A stretch of 64,000 nucleotides of DNA from contig NZ_FNZF01000001.1 in NCBI RefSeq assembly GCF_900109165.1, forward strand, positions 51,081 to 115,080. The letters are read 5' to 3'. Source of the stretch: Bhargavaea ginsengi (lineage in GTDB: Bacteria > Bacillota > Bacilli > Bacillales_A > Planococcaceae). Positions within the stretch are counted from its first letter, which is position 1. Each line of letters begins with the position of its first letter. Below the pieces are notes generated by a model. The model worked only from the letters and a program-made list of their open reading frames with translations, was not told the origin of the DNA and did no database searches. A program made the position numbers and the translations under genes. Below, in pieces: positions 44,213 through 53,334 of the stretch.

Positions 44213-44782
44213 TCAGGACATCTTGATAAGCGAAATGATTTCCGCCCTCTTGCTGTCGTCCTGGTCGAAGATTCCATGTGCAGATGCCGTGACTGTCTTT
44301 GATCCCGGCTTCCTGATGCCGCGCATTGTCATGCACATATGCTCTGCTTCCACCACAACATATACACCCAGCGGATCGAGCATTTCCGCCAGTGCATCCG
44401 CCACTTCCGCAGTGATCCGCTCTTGCAGCTGTGGCCTGCGGGAGACCGCCTCGACTGCGCGGGCCAGCTTGCTCAGCCCGGCCACTTCACCATTGCGCGG
44501 TATATAGGCCACGTGAGCCTTTCCATAGAAAGGGAGCAGGTGATGTTCACACATTGATTGAAAATGAATATCTTTGACGAGGACCAGCTCTTCGTGATCC
44601 TCGTGGAAAACTGTTTTGAAATATTCCTTTGGATCTTCACCAATGCCCCAGAACACTTCTTCATACATTTTGGCCACACGTTTCGGCGTATCCAACAGAC
44701 CTTCGCGTTCCGGGTCTTCCCCGACCGCCTCAAGAATCAGCCGGACCGCTTCCTCGATCTTGCCATGGTCCACTTTTCCCAT
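44213..44782 (-). CDS. folE: GTP cyclohydrolase I
   Basis: 189 residues. First step of folate synthesis from GTP. The zinc ligands are in [20 protein letters not shown] near residue 77 to 95 (Cys, His) and the later Cys in EHMCMTMRG near 150. The [12 protein letters not shown] motif at residue 32 is typical. ATG with GGAGG upstream. Promoter at 44864-44892. Confidence 0.97.
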   Translation of the reverse strand: MGKVDHGKIEEAVRLILEAVGEDPEREGLLDTPKRVAKMYEEVFWGIGEDPKEYFKTVFHEDHEELVLVKDIHFQSMCEHHLLPFYGKAHVAYIPRNGEVAGLSKLARAVEAVSRRPQLQERITAEVADALAEMLDPLGVYVVVEAEHMCMTMRGIRKPGSKTVTASAHGIFDQDDSKRAEIISLIKMS

Positions 44783-44863
44783 TTTCGTCCCTCCATATAC
44801 GGAAACACTCTCGCCGCAAACGGCGCAGAAGCCTCACCGGCTTCCTCTACGCATCATTCCTAA

Positions 44864-44892
44864 ATGTTAGCACAACCGGAGTCCGGGTACAA
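44864..44892 (-). promoter_or_regulatory. Sigma-A promoter of folE-mtrB
   Basis: Minus strand TTGTAC, 17-base spacer, extended -10 TGCTAACAT (TAACAT at 44869-44864). Confidence 0.72.
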
Positions 44893-44944
44893 TTCGCCGG
44901 TTCAGCCGGAATGCGGGACTTCATACCCGCCTTTTGTACCAAAC

Positions 44945-44993
44945 TAAAAGGACGGCCCCCCTTCTTCCGGAACCGGAAGAGTGGGACCGTCCT
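44945..44993 (-). terminator. Intrinsic terminator of hup
   Basis: Minus strand arms AGGACGGTCCC and GGGGCCGTCCT enclosing an inner TTCCGG/CCGGAA hairpin, then TTTTAG. Confidence 0.8.
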
Positions 44994-45007
44994 ATGTAGT
45001 CAGGATA

Positions 45008-45280
45008 TCATTTTACCGCATCTTTGAGAGCTTTCCCTGGTTTGAACGCAGGAACCTTGCTCGCAGCGATTTCGATTTCCTCACCCGATTGCGGGTTGCG
45101 TCCTTTACGGGCAGCACGTTCACGTACTTCGAAGTTGCCGAAACCGATCAGCTGGACCTTCTCGCCTTTAGCAAGTGCATCGGAAATTGTGCTGAATACG
45201 GATTCAACAGCATTGACCGCATCTTTGCGGGAGAGACCTGTCGCTTCCGCCACAGAGTTCACCAAATCTGTCTTGTTCAT
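45008..45280 (-). CDS. hup: DNA-binding protein HU
   Basis: 90 residues. Histone-like dimeric protein that bends [23 protein letters not shown], then [20 protein letters not shown] and [20 protein letters not shown] contain the beta-arm with the intercalating Pro (RNPQ). ATG at 45280 with GGAGG 8 bases upstream. Single-gene unit with a promoter at 45327-45355. Confidence 0.97.
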   Translation of the reverse strand: MNKTDLVNSVAEATGLSRKDAVNAVESVFSTISDALAKGEKVQLIGFGNFEVRERAARKGRNPQSGEEIEIAASKVPAFKPGKALKDAVK

Positions 45281-45326
45281 ACCATTCACCTCCTCCCAAA
45301 GAGAAAGTTTGCTTAAGCATGTTCAA

Positions 45327-45355
45327 ACTGTATCATATCGAAACCCGCACCGCAA
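45327..45355 (-). promoter_or_regulatory. Sigma-A promoter of hup
   Basis: Minus strand TTGCGG, 17-base spacer, TACAGT (45332-45327); leader about 40 bases. Confidence 0.65.
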
Positions 45356-45435
45356 CCGGTTTCACGGGCATTCCGGGCCAATGGCGGCCCTGTTTTTCAT
45401 GCTTCCCCCGAATCAGGGCTGCTAAACTGCCCGAT

Positions 45436-45461
45436 TGTCATTTTTCGTTCAAAAAATGACA
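45436..45461. repeat. Inverted repeat upstream of hup
   Basis: TGTCATTTTT, 5 bases, AAAAAATGACA: near-perfect 10-bp arms in the 308-base gap between spoIVA and hup, about 80 bases upstream of the hup promoter. AT-rich compared with surroundings. The rest of this gap shows nothing beyond the hup promoter and the spoIVA terminator. Confidence 0.6.
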
Positions 45462-45555
45462 CAAACAATGCCCGGAATGCAGTAGAGACGCCGATTGCCG
45501 GGCCCTTTGCCTAAGACTGACATTCTATCAGGACGGGTGGGATCTGTCCAACACA

Positions 45556-45583
45556 AAAAAGGCACCTCCATGGGTGCCGGGAT
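45556..45583 (-). terminator. Intrinsic terminator of spoIVA
   Basis: Stem GGCACC / GGTGCC with a 6-base loop, followed by TTTTTTG on the minus strand. Confidence 0.9.
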
Positions 45584-45587
45584 GAGT

Positions 45588-47066
45588 TCAGAGAATGAAC
45601 GTGACCATACCTTTGTTTCCGTCGTTGACCATCTGTTCCATGGTTTCCCGAATCCGGTTTCTGGCTCGTTCCGGTACCGCAGTCGTCTTGAAGCGAATGC
45701 TTTCCTTCATCACCTCATGCAGAGGTGTGCCGAACAGTTGGGTCGACCACAGGGCTTCCCTGTCATTGAGATAGGCCTCTTTCAGGTCCTTGAGAAGCTG
45801 CAGGCTGTGGAATTCGGATCCGATGAGCGGTGAGAATTCGGCCTCCATGTCGATTCTCATGATGTGGAGCGATGGGGCTTTGGCTTTCATACGGACACCG
45901 AAAAAGTTGTTTTGCTTGATGAGCTCAGGAGGTGTCGGTTCAAAGTCCTGCATGACGGGAAGGGTGACGCCGTAGCCGGTTTTCTTGGCGGATTCAATGG
46001 CGTCTTCATACTGGCTAAAAGCTTCTTTCGACTTGACCGCATCCCGGATGAACAGCAGCCAGTCTTTTTTTGTCCGGATCGGTTCGCCCATCATCTCATC
46101 GCACACTTCGTGGAAGATACCGTCCTCGGTTTCGACGAGTATGTTCGCTTTGCCCTGTCCGGCATCAACACTGACAACCTCGGCACGGCGGACAAAGTCT
46201 TCTTCCTGGATGGAAGCGGCCAGTCGCTGGACATCACGGATCTTGGACACAGCGGACAGTCCTTCGTCCAAGCGGCTTCGGATAGCCGTGTTCAGATCAT
46301 GGTCATCCGCAAGGACATCCATCCACTCCGGTTTTTGAAGCTCAATCTCGGAAATCGGGAATTCAAACAATGCCTCCTGCAAAATCAGCTGGATTTCATT
46401 TGCATTCAGCTGGTCGGCACTGATGGCGATTACTGGCACCCCATACTTATCCGTCAGCTCATCCCGAAGAGCAACTGTCTCCGAATGAGCCGGCATCCGG
46501 CTGTTCAGGACGATGACAAAGGGCTTGCCGATTTCTTTGAGCTTGCCGACAATTTCCTCTTCCGCCTTGAGCGCGGCTGCCCTTGGGATATTGTTTACGG
46601 TCCCGTCAGTTGTCATCACAATGCCGATCGTCGAATGATCACGAATGACTTTGTCAGTTCCGATACGTGCGGCTTCCTCGAACGGAACAGGCTCGTTGTG
46701 CCATGGAGTGTGGACGTATTTCGGCCCGTCCTCATCCATATGCCCTTTTACCCCGTCAATCACATAGCCGACACAGTCTGCAAGCCGGATCTGGAAGGTC
46801 AGGTCTCCGTCACCGACCGAGATGCCTGTCCCCCGTGCCGGGACGAATTTCGGCTCGGCAGTCATAATGACCGGGCCGGGGGAGCTCTGGGGCAGTTCAT
46901 CCTGCGCTCGGGTCCTGTCCCCTTCCTCGACCATGTTCGGAATGACGACTTCTTCCATGACCCGTTTTACGAACGTCGACTTCCCGACCCGCACCGGGCC
47001 GACAACGCCGATATAAATATCCCCATCGGTTCGTTTTGCCAATTCTTCATACAATGCTTCGCTCAA
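45588..47066 (-). CDS. spoIVA: Stage IV sporulation protein A (spore coat ATPase)
   Basis: 492 residues, the usual length. The TRAFAC-class ATPase domain has Walker A GPVRVGKSTFVKR near residue 23 and the sensor region GIVMTTDGTVNNIPR near residue 150. The protein polymerises with ATP hydrolysis into the basement layer of the spore coat on the forespore surface, anchored by SpoVM. The extreme C-terminus GNKGMVTFIL is conserved and needed for localisation. Start codon TTG with GGAGGG upstream. A sigma-E promoter lies just upstream. Strong sign that the organism has endospore genes. Confidence 0.97.
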   Translation of the reverse strand: MSEALYEELAKRTDGDIYIGVVGPVRVGKSTFVKRVMEEVVIPNMVEEGDRTRAQDELPQSSPGPVIMTAEPKFVPARGTGISVGDGDLTFQIRLADCVGYVIDGVKGHMDEDGPKYVHTPWHNEPVPFEEAARIGTDKVIRDHSTIGIVMTTDGTVNNIPRAAALKAEEEIVGKLKEIGKPFVIVLNSRMPAHSETVALRDELTDKYGVPVIAISADQLNANEIQLILQEALFEFPISEIELQKPEWMDVLADDHDLNTAIRSRLDEGLSAVSKIRDVQRLAASIQEEDFVRRAEVVSVDAGQGKANILVETEDGIFHEVCDEMMGEPIRTKKDWLLFIRDAVKSKEAFSQYEDAIESAKKTGYGVTLPVMQDFEPTPPELIKQNNFFGVRMKAKAPSLHIMRIDMEAEFSPLIGSEFHSLQLLKDLKEAYLNDREALWSTQLFGTPLHEVMKESIRFKTTAVPERARNRIRETMEQMVNDGNKGMVTFIL

Positions 47067-47095
47067 ACCTTTCGCCCTCCTTTTCTGCGCAATTC

Positions 47096-47124
47096 ATTGT
47101 ATGCACACTAAAAGCGCTTCATGC
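47096..47124 (-). promoter_or_regulatory. Sigma-E promoter of spoIVA
   Basis: Minus strand GCATGAA (47124-47118), 14-base spacer, CATACAAT (47103-47096). The -10 matches the sigma-E consensus CATACAnT fully. spoIVA is a mother-cell sigma-E gene in B. subtilis. The -35 lies in the 3' arm of the upstream terminator. Confidence 0.8.
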
Positions 47125-47142
47125 AGATGCACGAAGCGCTCG
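47107..47142 (-). terminator. Intrinsic terminator of yphF-adjacent region / spoIVA upstream hairpin
   Basis: Stem AGCGCTTCGTGCA / TGCATGAAGCGCT (one G-T pair), loop 2-4 bases, then TTTTAG on the minus strand. It follows yphF and overlaps the sigma-E -35 of spoIVA. Confidence 0.8.
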
Positions 47143-47144
47143 GA

Positions 47145-47852
47145 TTATTTCTCGGTCATGAAGATGACATTTCCTTCTTCATCCACCGTATAAGGCAGGC
47201 TGTACGCCGGAAGAACCGGATTCTTGTCATATAGAATATGCCGGATATCTTCTCCAGGTTCTACATCGGCATCGCCTGCCGAAATCACGTCATGGAGGTC
47301 GGCTGTATAGTCAATGTAGAAGTTGCCGTCCGAGGACAGTATAACCGGCAATTCCCGGTCACTGTACGGGCTCTTCACCTTAGGTGCTTCACGAAGGCCC
47401 ATTGCGGAGAAGTTCGGAAGAAACACCTGATCTGTCAGCATTTCCTCGATCGGCACATGTCCATTTACGCCCTTCCTGAGATTCAACTCGCGAATCCGCT
47501 CGGGAGCGTTCAGGTCCACGAGCTTGACTGTGGGATTTTCTTCAACATCCATCAGGACATATTGGAAAATCCCGCCGGTCTCGTAAGCGTTTGAAGGAAT
47601 CTTCTCAAGATGTGCCGGAACAATTTTGGAGAAATCAATCGGATATTTGATAAAGGCGTCCACGTCCTGATCGCGTGTTTTGATCGGCAGCAGGCCCCCG
47701 CTCTTCTCACGGTATTGCTCGACCGCGGACTGTACGGAATTCAGCTGCTCTTCATAAGGGATCGTGCCGGCAGCCTTCTCACTGTCAGGAAGCATGCATC
47801 CCGACAGCAGGACCACTGTTGCGGCAATAAGGAGTAGCCATGTTTTTTTCAT
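47145..47852 (-). CDS. yphF: YphF-like lipoprotein
   Basis: About 235 residues. Signal peptide MKKTWLLLIAATVVLLSGC with a lipobox (LLSGC), so Cys19 is probably lipidated and the protein is outside the membrane. The rest is a mixed alpha/beta domain with no motif I can assign. B. subtilis YphF has the same place next to yphE and spoIVA. ATG at 47852 has GGAGG nine bases upstream; ATG at 47861 overlaps the yphE stop but is too near. Confidence 0.85.
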   Translation of the reverse strand: MKKTWLLLIAATVVLLSGCMLPDSEKAAGTIPYEEQLNSVQSAVEQYREKSGGLLPIKTRDQDVDAFIKYPIDFSKIVPAHLEKIPSNAYETGGIFQYVLMDVEENPTVKLVDLNAPERIRELNLRKGVNGHVPIEEMLTDQVFLPNFSAMGLREAPKVKSPYSDRELPVILSSDGNFYIDYTADLHDVISAGDADVEPGEDIRHILYDKNPVLPAYSLPYTVDEEGNVIFMTEK

Positions 47853-47857
47853 GCCGC

Positions 47858-48058
47858 TCATCCTCCCGTCGGTCCGTTGAATACGAGGTAGACCATTGAG
47901 AAGAATCCGAAGAGAAGCAGCAGGAATGCTGTGGCACTGAATACGAATTTTAACAATTTGTTTTTAATCTTGTTGCGGCTGATCGTGACGAGGAGTATGC
48001 AGACGAACATGGCTCCTATCGCGTAAAATGACAGCCACATTTTATCCAGGGATGACAA
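47858..48058 (-). CDS. yphE: YphE small membrane protein (DUF2768)
   Basis: 66 residues with two membrane segments (residues 8-27 and 38-60) separated by the basic loop SRNKIKNKLLK. Family DUF2768; function unknown. Start codon TTG with AAAGGTGG upstream. Stop overlaps the first possible yphF start. Downstream of gpsA. Confidence 0.85.
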   Translation of the reverse strand: MSSLDKMWLSFYAIGAMFVCILLVTISRNKIKNKLLKFVFSATAFLLLLFGFFSMVYLVFNGPTGG

Positions 48059-48089
48059 AACGGGTCCACCTTTCAGGACCGGTCAGTTT

Positions 48090-49112
48090 TCAGGACCAAC
48101 CGGCGAGATCTTCTGTTTCGTTTTTTTTCATGCGGCCCATGAGGAGTTCCACCCTGTCGATGGGCTTCTGGCCTTCGAACAGGACCGCGTATAGGGCTTC
48201 CGTGATCGGCATCGGTACGCCGCATTCCTTGGAAAGCTGATGAGCGGCCTTTGTGGTCCGGACACCCTCGACGACCATTCCCATACTGTCGAGCACTTCA
48301 TCGAGACTCTTGCCTTTGCCGAGCATATTGCCGGCCCGCCAGTTTCGGGAATGGACACTCGTACAGGTGACAATCAGGTCACCCAGGCCGGAAAGGCCGG
48401 AGAAAGTAAGCGGATTGGCACCCATCGCCACTCCGAGACGGGTAATCTCGGCAAGGCCGCGCGTAATGAGGGCAGCTTTGGCATTGTCGCCATAGCCGAG
48501 TCCGTCGGTCACGCCCGCCGCAAGAGCAATGATGTTTTTCAGCGCACCGCCGATTTCCACACCTACCACGTCATCGTTTGTATAGACGCGGAATGACTGG
48601 TTCATGAACAGGTCCTGAACTCTTCTCGCGTGTTCCGTGTTTTTGGCAGCAACTGTTACGGTTGTGGGCTGGTTCCGGATTACCTCTTCGGCATGGCTCG
48701 GTCCGGACAGGACGACGATGCCTTGGCAGATTTCCCGGTCCAGCTCCTCTTCCATGACTTCGCTGATCCGCTTGTGCGTATCCGGTTCGATCCCCTTGGA
48801 AACATGGGCGAACAGAACCGGGCCTTCCAGCACGCTGTTCAGGTCCCGGCAAACTTTCCGGATGCCCTTTGTCGGAACGGCCATGACGATGATGGAAGCT
48901 CCGGACACGGCTCTGGCCAGATTGTGGTCCGCCTTCAGCGTATCCGGAAGCACCGCTCCCGGCAGGTACTGCTCGTTTGTATGTTTTTCTGCTATTTCTT
49001 CCGCCTGTTCCGTACGGCGGGACCATAGCGTACAATCATGCCCATTGGAAGCGAGAACGGCGGCGAGGGCGGTGCCCCAGCTGCCGGCTCCAAGCACGGC
49101 GACTTTGGTCAT
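48090..49112 (-). CDS. gpsA: NAD(P)-dependent glycerol-3-phosphate dehydrogenase
   Basis: 340 residues. Makes glycerol-3-phosphate for phospholipids. N-terminal [20 protein letters not shown] binds the cofactor. [20 protein letters not shown] near residue 185 carries the catalytic Lys and substrate-binding residues, and [20 protein letters not shown] follows. ATG at 49112, with AAAGGA upstream; a frame to 49262 overlaps der. Downstream of der in the same direction. Confidence 0.97.
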   Translation of the reverse strand: MTKVAVLGAGSWGTALAAVLASNGHDCTLWSRRTEQAEEIAEKHTNEQYLPGAVLPDTLKADHNLARAVSGASIIVMAVPTKGIRKVCRDLNSVLEGPVLFAHVSKGIEPDTHKRISEVMEEELDREICQGIVVLSGPSHAEEVIRNQPTTVTVAAKNTEHARRVQDLFMNQSFRVYTNDDVVGVEIGGALKNIIALAAGVTDGLGYGDNAKAALITRGLAEITRLGVAMGANPLTFSGLSGLGDLIVTCTSVHSRNWRAGNMLGKGKSLDEVLDSMGMVVEGVRTTKAAHQLSKECGVPMPITEALYAVLFEGQKPIDRVELLMGRMKKNETEDLAGWS

Positions 49113-49134
49113 TGCGTTCAAATCCTTTCCGTCA

Positions 49135-50445
49135 TCAGCTGCGTTTTCTTGTGATGAGGCGGATCGGCGTCCCCTCGAAACCGAATGCCTCACGGAGCTT
49201 GTTCTGAAGGAACCGCTCATAGGAGAAATGCATGATCTCCGGATCATTGACAAATACGACAAATGTCGGAGGCTTCACCTGGACCTGGGTCATGTAATAG
49301 ATCCGGAGCTTGCGCCCTTTATCGGACGGAGCAGGATTCCGGGTCACAGCATCTTCGATTACCTCGTTCAGGATACTGGACTGGATGCGCAGTGCATGGT
49401 TCTCACTAACCATGTCGACTGTCTCAAGGATTCCGAATACGCGCTGTTTCGTTTTCGCAGAGACGAAGACGATCGGTGCGTAGTCCAGGAACTGGAAGTG
49501 GCTCCTGATTTCCTCAGTCATCCTGTTCATTGTCTTCTCGTCTTTCTCGACGGCATCCCATTTGTTCACGACGATGATGACACCGCGCCCTGCCTCATGC
49601 GCATAGCCGGCGATCCGCTTGTCCTGCTCACGGATGCCTTCTTCACCGTTGAGGACGACCAGGACGACATCGGAGCGCTCGATCGCACGGAGCGCTCGGA
49701 GGACGCTGTATTTTTCTGTTGTTTCGTAAACTTTGCCTTTCTTGCGCATGCCCGCTGTGTCGATGACCTTATACTTCTGGCCTTCATGGACAAAATCGGA
49801 GTCGATCGCGTCACGCGTGGTTCCTGCGATATCGCTGACGATGACCCGTTCTTCGCCGAGGAATACGTTTGTAAGGGAGGATTTTCCGACATTCGGCCGG
49901 CCGATCAGGGAAAATCGGATGACGTCATCCTCAATCTTTTCTTCCTCCGGATCAGGGAAACTCCGGACGACCTCATCCAGCAAATCCCCCAGGCCAAGAC
50001 CATGGGAACCGGAAATCGGGAATGGCTCGCCGAAACCGAGCGAATAGAAATCATAGATCATGCTCTGCATGTCCGGGTTATCGATTTTGTTGACCCCGAG
50101 GACAACCGGCTTTTTGGTCCGGTACAGGATTTTCGCCACCTGCTCGTCCGCTGCGGTTACACCTTCGCGTCCATTAACGAGGAAGATGATGACATCAGCT
50201 TCGTCCATCGCAATTTCCGCCTGTTGACGGATCTGTTCGAGGAACGGCTCGTCCCCGATGTCGATGCCCCCCGTGTCAATCATATTGAATTCGTGGTTCA
50301 GCCACTCTGCGGCGCTATAAATCCGGTCTCTCGTCACTCCAGGGACATCTTCGACGATCGAGACACGTTCTCCGACGATGCGGTTAAAGATCGTTGACTT
50401 GCCGACGTTCGGCCGTCCGACGATCGCTACAATCGGTTTGGTCAT
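49135..50445 (-). CDS. der: GTPase Der (EngA), ribosome assembly
   Basis: 436 residues. Two GTPase domains in tandem, each with [13 protein letters not shown] P-loops (residues 10 and 183), DTGG and DTAGMRKKG switch II motifs, and NKID/NKWD specificity motifs. The C-terminal KH-like domain (about 355-436) binds RNA. Essential for 50S assembly. ATG at 50445 with AAGGGTGG upstream; a longer frame to 50646 crosses the promoter and is rejected. Confidence 0.97.
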   Translation of the reverse strand: MTKPIVAIVGRPNVGKSTIFNRIVGERVSIVEDVPGVTRDRIYSAAEWLNHEFNMIDTGGIDIGDEPFLEQIRQQAEIAMDEADVIIFLVNGREGVTAADEQVAKILYRTKKPVVLGVNKIDNPDMQSMIYDFYSLGFGEPFPISGSHGLGLGDLLDEVVRSFPDPEEEKIEDDVIRFSLIGRPNVGKSSLTNVFLGEERVIVSDIAGTTRDAIDSDFVHEGQKYKVIDTAGMRKKGKVYETTEKYSVLRALRAIERSDVVLVVLNGEEGIREQDKRIAGYAHEAGRGVIIVVNKWDAVEKDEKTMNRMTEEIRSHFQFLDYAPIVFVSAKTKQRVFGILETVDMVSENHALRIQSSILNEVIEDAVTRNPAPSDKGRKLRIYYMTQVQVKPPTFVVFVNDPEIMHFSYERFLQNKLREAFGFEGTPIRLITRKRS

Positions 50446-50476
50446 CAGTTCCACCCTTCCGGTTTCTTCTTGTGTC

Positions 50477-50504
50477 ATTATACAATAAAACGTTTCAGTA
50501 AACA
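50477..50504 (-). promoter_or_regulatory. Sigma-A promoter of der-gpsA
   Basis: Minus strand TGTTTA, 16-base spacer, consensus TATAAT (50482-50477). Confidence 0.6.
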
Positions 50505-50663
50505 GATGATAACATCCGGTGTCACAGAACCTTGATATTACAGCTTTTTTGTACATTTGGCACGCGGGACTGCTTTTTATGTTACGGATGCCCAGACAGG
50601 GAGTGGAGCCAATACTGATTGTGATGCTAATTAAAACAGGGTTCATCTAAGGTTCCGTTTCAT

Positions 50664-50702
50664 TGAAAAAGGCGGTGATGGCATAAAGTTCGCCATCACC
50701 GC
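50664..50702 (-). terminator. Intrinsic terminator of ypfD
   Basis: Perfect 12-bp stem GGCGGTGATGGC / GCCATCACCGCC, loop of about 9, then TTTTTC on the minus strand. Confidence 0.92.
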
Positions 50703-50730
50703 CCGGATTATTCACTGGATTGACTTAAAC

Positions 50731-51906
50731 TCAGTCCCGGAAACCTTTTAGCTGATCACCGATCACGTCACTGATCGAGAAGCCTTTGGATTCTTCCGGC
50801 ATGTCGTATTCTTCAGGCTGTGCCTCATACCGTTCTTCGCGAGGAAGTGTTTCCTTGATGCTGAGGGAAAGACGCTTGTCCTGTTTGTTGACGTCGAGGA
50901 CTTTCACCTGCACGGTCTGGCCTTCCTCAATAACTTCGTGAGGAGTTCCGATATGGTGGCGGGCCATCTGGGAAATATGGACGAGCCCTTCAACACCAGG
51001 AAGTACTTCAACGAAAGCACCGTAGGAAACGATGCGCTTCACGACGCCGTCCAACACGGAGCCCTTAGGTGCTTTTTCTTCAATGTCTTCCCATGGTCCG
51101 GGAAGGGTTTCCTTGATAGAAAGCGAAATGCGTTCGTTGTCCAGGTCCACGGACAGGACCTTGACATTCACTTTATCTCCTTCTGACAGGACATCGCTCA
51201 CTTGCTCGACGTGACCATGTGCGACTTGGGAAATATGGACGAGCCCGTCTACACCGCCGATATCGACGAATGCACCGAATGATGCAATGCGCTGGACAGT
51301 CCCTTCGATGACATCGCCTTCCTGGATGTTGCTCAGGACTTCACCCTTCTGGGCATTCTTTTCTTCCTCGATGACAGCACGGTGGGAAAGGATGAGGCGA
51401 TTTTTCTCCTTGTCCATTTCCACGATCTTGAACGTCATCTCACGGCCTTTGTAATCTTCGAAGGATTCCACATAATGGTCTTCCACAAGGGAAGCCGGTA
51501 CGAAGCCGCGGACTCCTAGATCCACCACAAGACCGCCCTTGACGACATCTTTTACATCGGCAGTGATTGTTTCATTGTTGTCAAACTGCTCCTTCAGGCT
51601 ATCCCAGGCAGCTTCGGCGTCGACTTTGCGCTTCGACAGAACAAAGTTCTCATTATCGTTTTCTACTTTGAGGATGATGAGTTCCAGGGTGTCGCCAACC
51701 TGGACTGCATCGGATGCCTTTTCTATGTGGAGGCTTGACAGTTCGCTGATCGGAATGACACCGTCAAACGGTGCTCCGGGGATCGTGACCGTCACCGATT
51801 TATCTTCGATCTTTTCGACTTTCCCCGTTACACGATCTCCTGTTTTGAAATCGCGGATCTCTTGCTCTTCCATATGTTGCTCCATGTTTTTCATCTCTTC
51901 ACTCAT
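50731..51906 (-). CDS. ypfD: S1 RNA-binding domain protein YpfD (30S S1-like)
   Basis: 391 residues with four S1 domains, at about residues 20-90, 105-170, 190-260 and 275-345 (FGAFVDIGGVDGLVHISQVA and YGAFVEVLPGVEGLVHISQM are typical repeats 3 and 4). Shorter than the six-domain S1 of proteobacteria; in Firmicutes it is only loosely tied to the ribosome. ATG at 51906 with GGAGGAGG upstream. The longer frame to 52005 includes the promoter. Confidence 0.95.
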   Translation of the reverse strand: MSEEMKNMEQHMEEQEIRDFKTGDRVTGKVEKIEDKSVTVTIPGAPFDGVIPISELSSLHIEKASDAVQVGDTLELIILKVENDNENFVLSKRKVDAEAAWDSLKEQFDNNETITADVKDVVKGGLVVDLGVRGFVPASLVEDHYVESFEDYKGREMTFKIVEMDKEKNRLILSHRAVIEEEKNAQKGEVLSNIQEGDVIEGTVQRIASFGAFVDIGGVDGLVHISQVAHGHVEQVSDVLSEGDKVNVKVLSVDLDNERISLSIKETLPGPWEDIEEKAPKGSVLDGVVKRIVSYGAFVEVLPGVEGLVHISQMARHHIGTPHEVIEEGQTVQVKVLDVNKQDKRLSLSIKETLPREERYEAQPEEYDMPEESKGFSISDVIGDQLKGFRD

Positions 51907-51940
51907 GCCTAAGTCCTCCTCCATAAAGGTTCCTGACCCC

Positions 51941-51969
51941 ATTTTATTAGAAAACGCCTGTAAAAACAA
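51941..51969 (-). promoter_or_regulatory. Sigma-A promoter of ypfD
   Basis: Minus strand TTGTTT, 17-base spacer, TAAAAT (51946-51941), in the 73-base gap after plsC. Confidence 0.55.
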
Positions 51970-51979
51970 AATATTAAGC

Positions 51980-52573
51980 TTATTTGCCGGAATTTTCTTT
52001 TTCAATCAGCAGGCGTATTTCTTCCATGATCGCTTCTGTTACTTCTTCGGCCCCTGCTTTCCGATCCCTGAACGGAGTGATATCAAGCGGCTTGCCGTAA
52101 CGGATCTTGACTTTCCGAAGCGGCCGGTACGGGCCGATGACCGCGCAGGGAACGACAACCGCATCGCCGCCCTTTAATGCGAAAAAGCCGGCTCCGGACA
52201 AGCCCTTGCCGAGGGTGCCGTCCTTGCTCCGGGTTCCTTCAGGAAACATGCCGACAACTTGTCCGTCTTTCAGCAGACCGACCGCCGTACGAATCGCGTT
52301 CCTGTCGCTGAGTCCCCGTTTGACCGGGAAGACATGAAGGTTCGGCAGCAGGTTTTTCAGGATGGGGGCTTCGAAAAGCTCCGCCTTGGCCATGAAGTTA
52401 ATTGGACGCGGCGCTGTGATCCCGACTACCGGCGGATCCAGCTCGGAGATGTGGTTCGCACAGACGAGGACCCCACCTTCTCTCGGGAAGTGTTCGGTTC
52501 CTTTCACGTCCAGCCGGTACAGTGGCTTCAGTACGCCATAGACGACTGACTTGGCGAAATGGTAAAAGTCCAT
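51980..52573 (-). CDS. plsC: 1-acyl-sn-glycerol-3-phosphate acyltransferase
   Basis: 197 residues. Acyltransferase with the H-x4-D motif NHISELD near residue 38, and substrate motif FPEGTRSKDG near residue 112. Makes phosphatidate, the precursor of membrane lipids. Its start overlaps the cmk stop by one base (TGATG). Position between cmk and ypfD is common in Bacillales but not in B. subtilis 168, where plsC is elsewhere. Confidence 0.93.
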   Translation of the reverse strand: MDFYHFAKSVVYGVLKPLYRLDVKGTEHFPREGGVLVCANHISELDPPVVGITAPRPINFMAKAELFEAPILKNLLPNLHVFPVKRGLSDRNAIRTAVGLLKDGQVVGMFPEGTRSKDGTLGKGLSGAGFFALKGGDAVVVPCAVIGPYRPLRKVKIRYGKPLDITPFRDRKAGAEEVTEAIMEEIRLLIEKENSGK

Positions 52574-53247
52574 CAGTCCACCTTCTCCCTGACAAGTTCC
52601 AGGATGGCATCTGCAGCTTCATTGATCGACAGCGAGGTCGTATCAAGGAGCACGGCGTCTTCAGCCTGGACAAGCGGTGACACTTCGCGTTCGCTGTCCT
52701 TTTTGTCGCGTAGTGCGATTTCACCCGCCAGCTGTTCAAGGGAGGAGTCAAATCCACGTCTCAGGTTCTCCGCATGTCGGCGGCGCGCCCGTTCCTCTAC
52801 GCTTGCCGTCATGAAGACCTTCAGCTCCGCATCAGGCAGCACGGCCGTTCCGATATCGCGGCCATCCATGACGACACCTCCCTCTTCCGCCATCCGGCGC
52901 TGGGCATCGACCATATAGGTACGGACCCCTGCATGTGCCGAGACGGCGGAAACGCCGTTCGTTACAGGATCTGTGCGGATTTCAGCTGAAACATCCCTGC
53001 CATCCAACCAGACTGTTTGTCCATCGGCACCGGCCTTAAGGACAATTTCGGTCCCCGGAAGGAGAGCTTCCACTTCGGCGGCCTTGTCCAAATCTATGCC
53101 CGCTCCAATCGCTTTATACGTCAGCGCCCGGTACATTGCGCCCGTATCGATATATGTATAGCCTAATTTTTCAGCTACTAACTTCGCAATTGTGCTTTTT
53201 CCCGCTGCGGCGGGTCCGTCGATTGCAATGCGGATTTCGTTCTTCAT
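52573..53247 (-). CDS. cmk: Cytidylate kinase
   Basis: 224 residues. Phosphorylates CMP and dCMP. P-loop AIDGPAAAGKSTIAK at residue 7, YIDTGAMYRALT near 36 and the MDGRDIGTAVLPDAELKVFM motif near residue 124. ATG at 53247, GGAG upstream at rather long distance; a TTG at 53256 is too close to it. First gene of cmk-plsC. Confidence 0.96.
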   Translation of the reverse strand: MKNEIRIAIDGPAAAGKSTIAKLVAEKLGYTYIDTGAMYRALTYKAIGAGIDLDKAAEVEALLPGTEIVLKAGADGQTVWLDGRDVSAEIRTDPVTNGVSAVSAHAGVRTYMVDAQRRMAEEGGVVMDGRDIGTAVLPDAELKVFMTASVEERARRRHAENLRRGFDSSLEQLAGEIALRDKKDSEREVSPLVQAEDAVLLDTTSLSINEAADAILELVREKVD

Positions 53248-53291
53248 GTATTCCAACTCTCCTCAAGTCAATTCGACCCCATTGTACCATA

Positions 53292-53327
53292 ACAAAAAAT
53301 GAAAAGCCCCCGATGGCAGGGACTTTT
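53292..53327 (-). terminator. Intrinsic terminator of sleB-ypeB
   Basis: Minus strand AAAAGTCCC / GGGGGCTTTT stem with one mismatch, then a T-rich run (CATTTTTTG). Confidence 0.75.
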
Positions 53328-53334
53328 CAACAGT

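Noticed and set aside
45864..47111. 415-codon plus-strand open frame
   Set aside because: Fully antisense to spoIVA.
48637..50397. 586-codon plus-strand open frame
   Set aside because: Antisense to gpsA and der, whose protein motifs are unmistakable. A shadow of GC-rich codon use.
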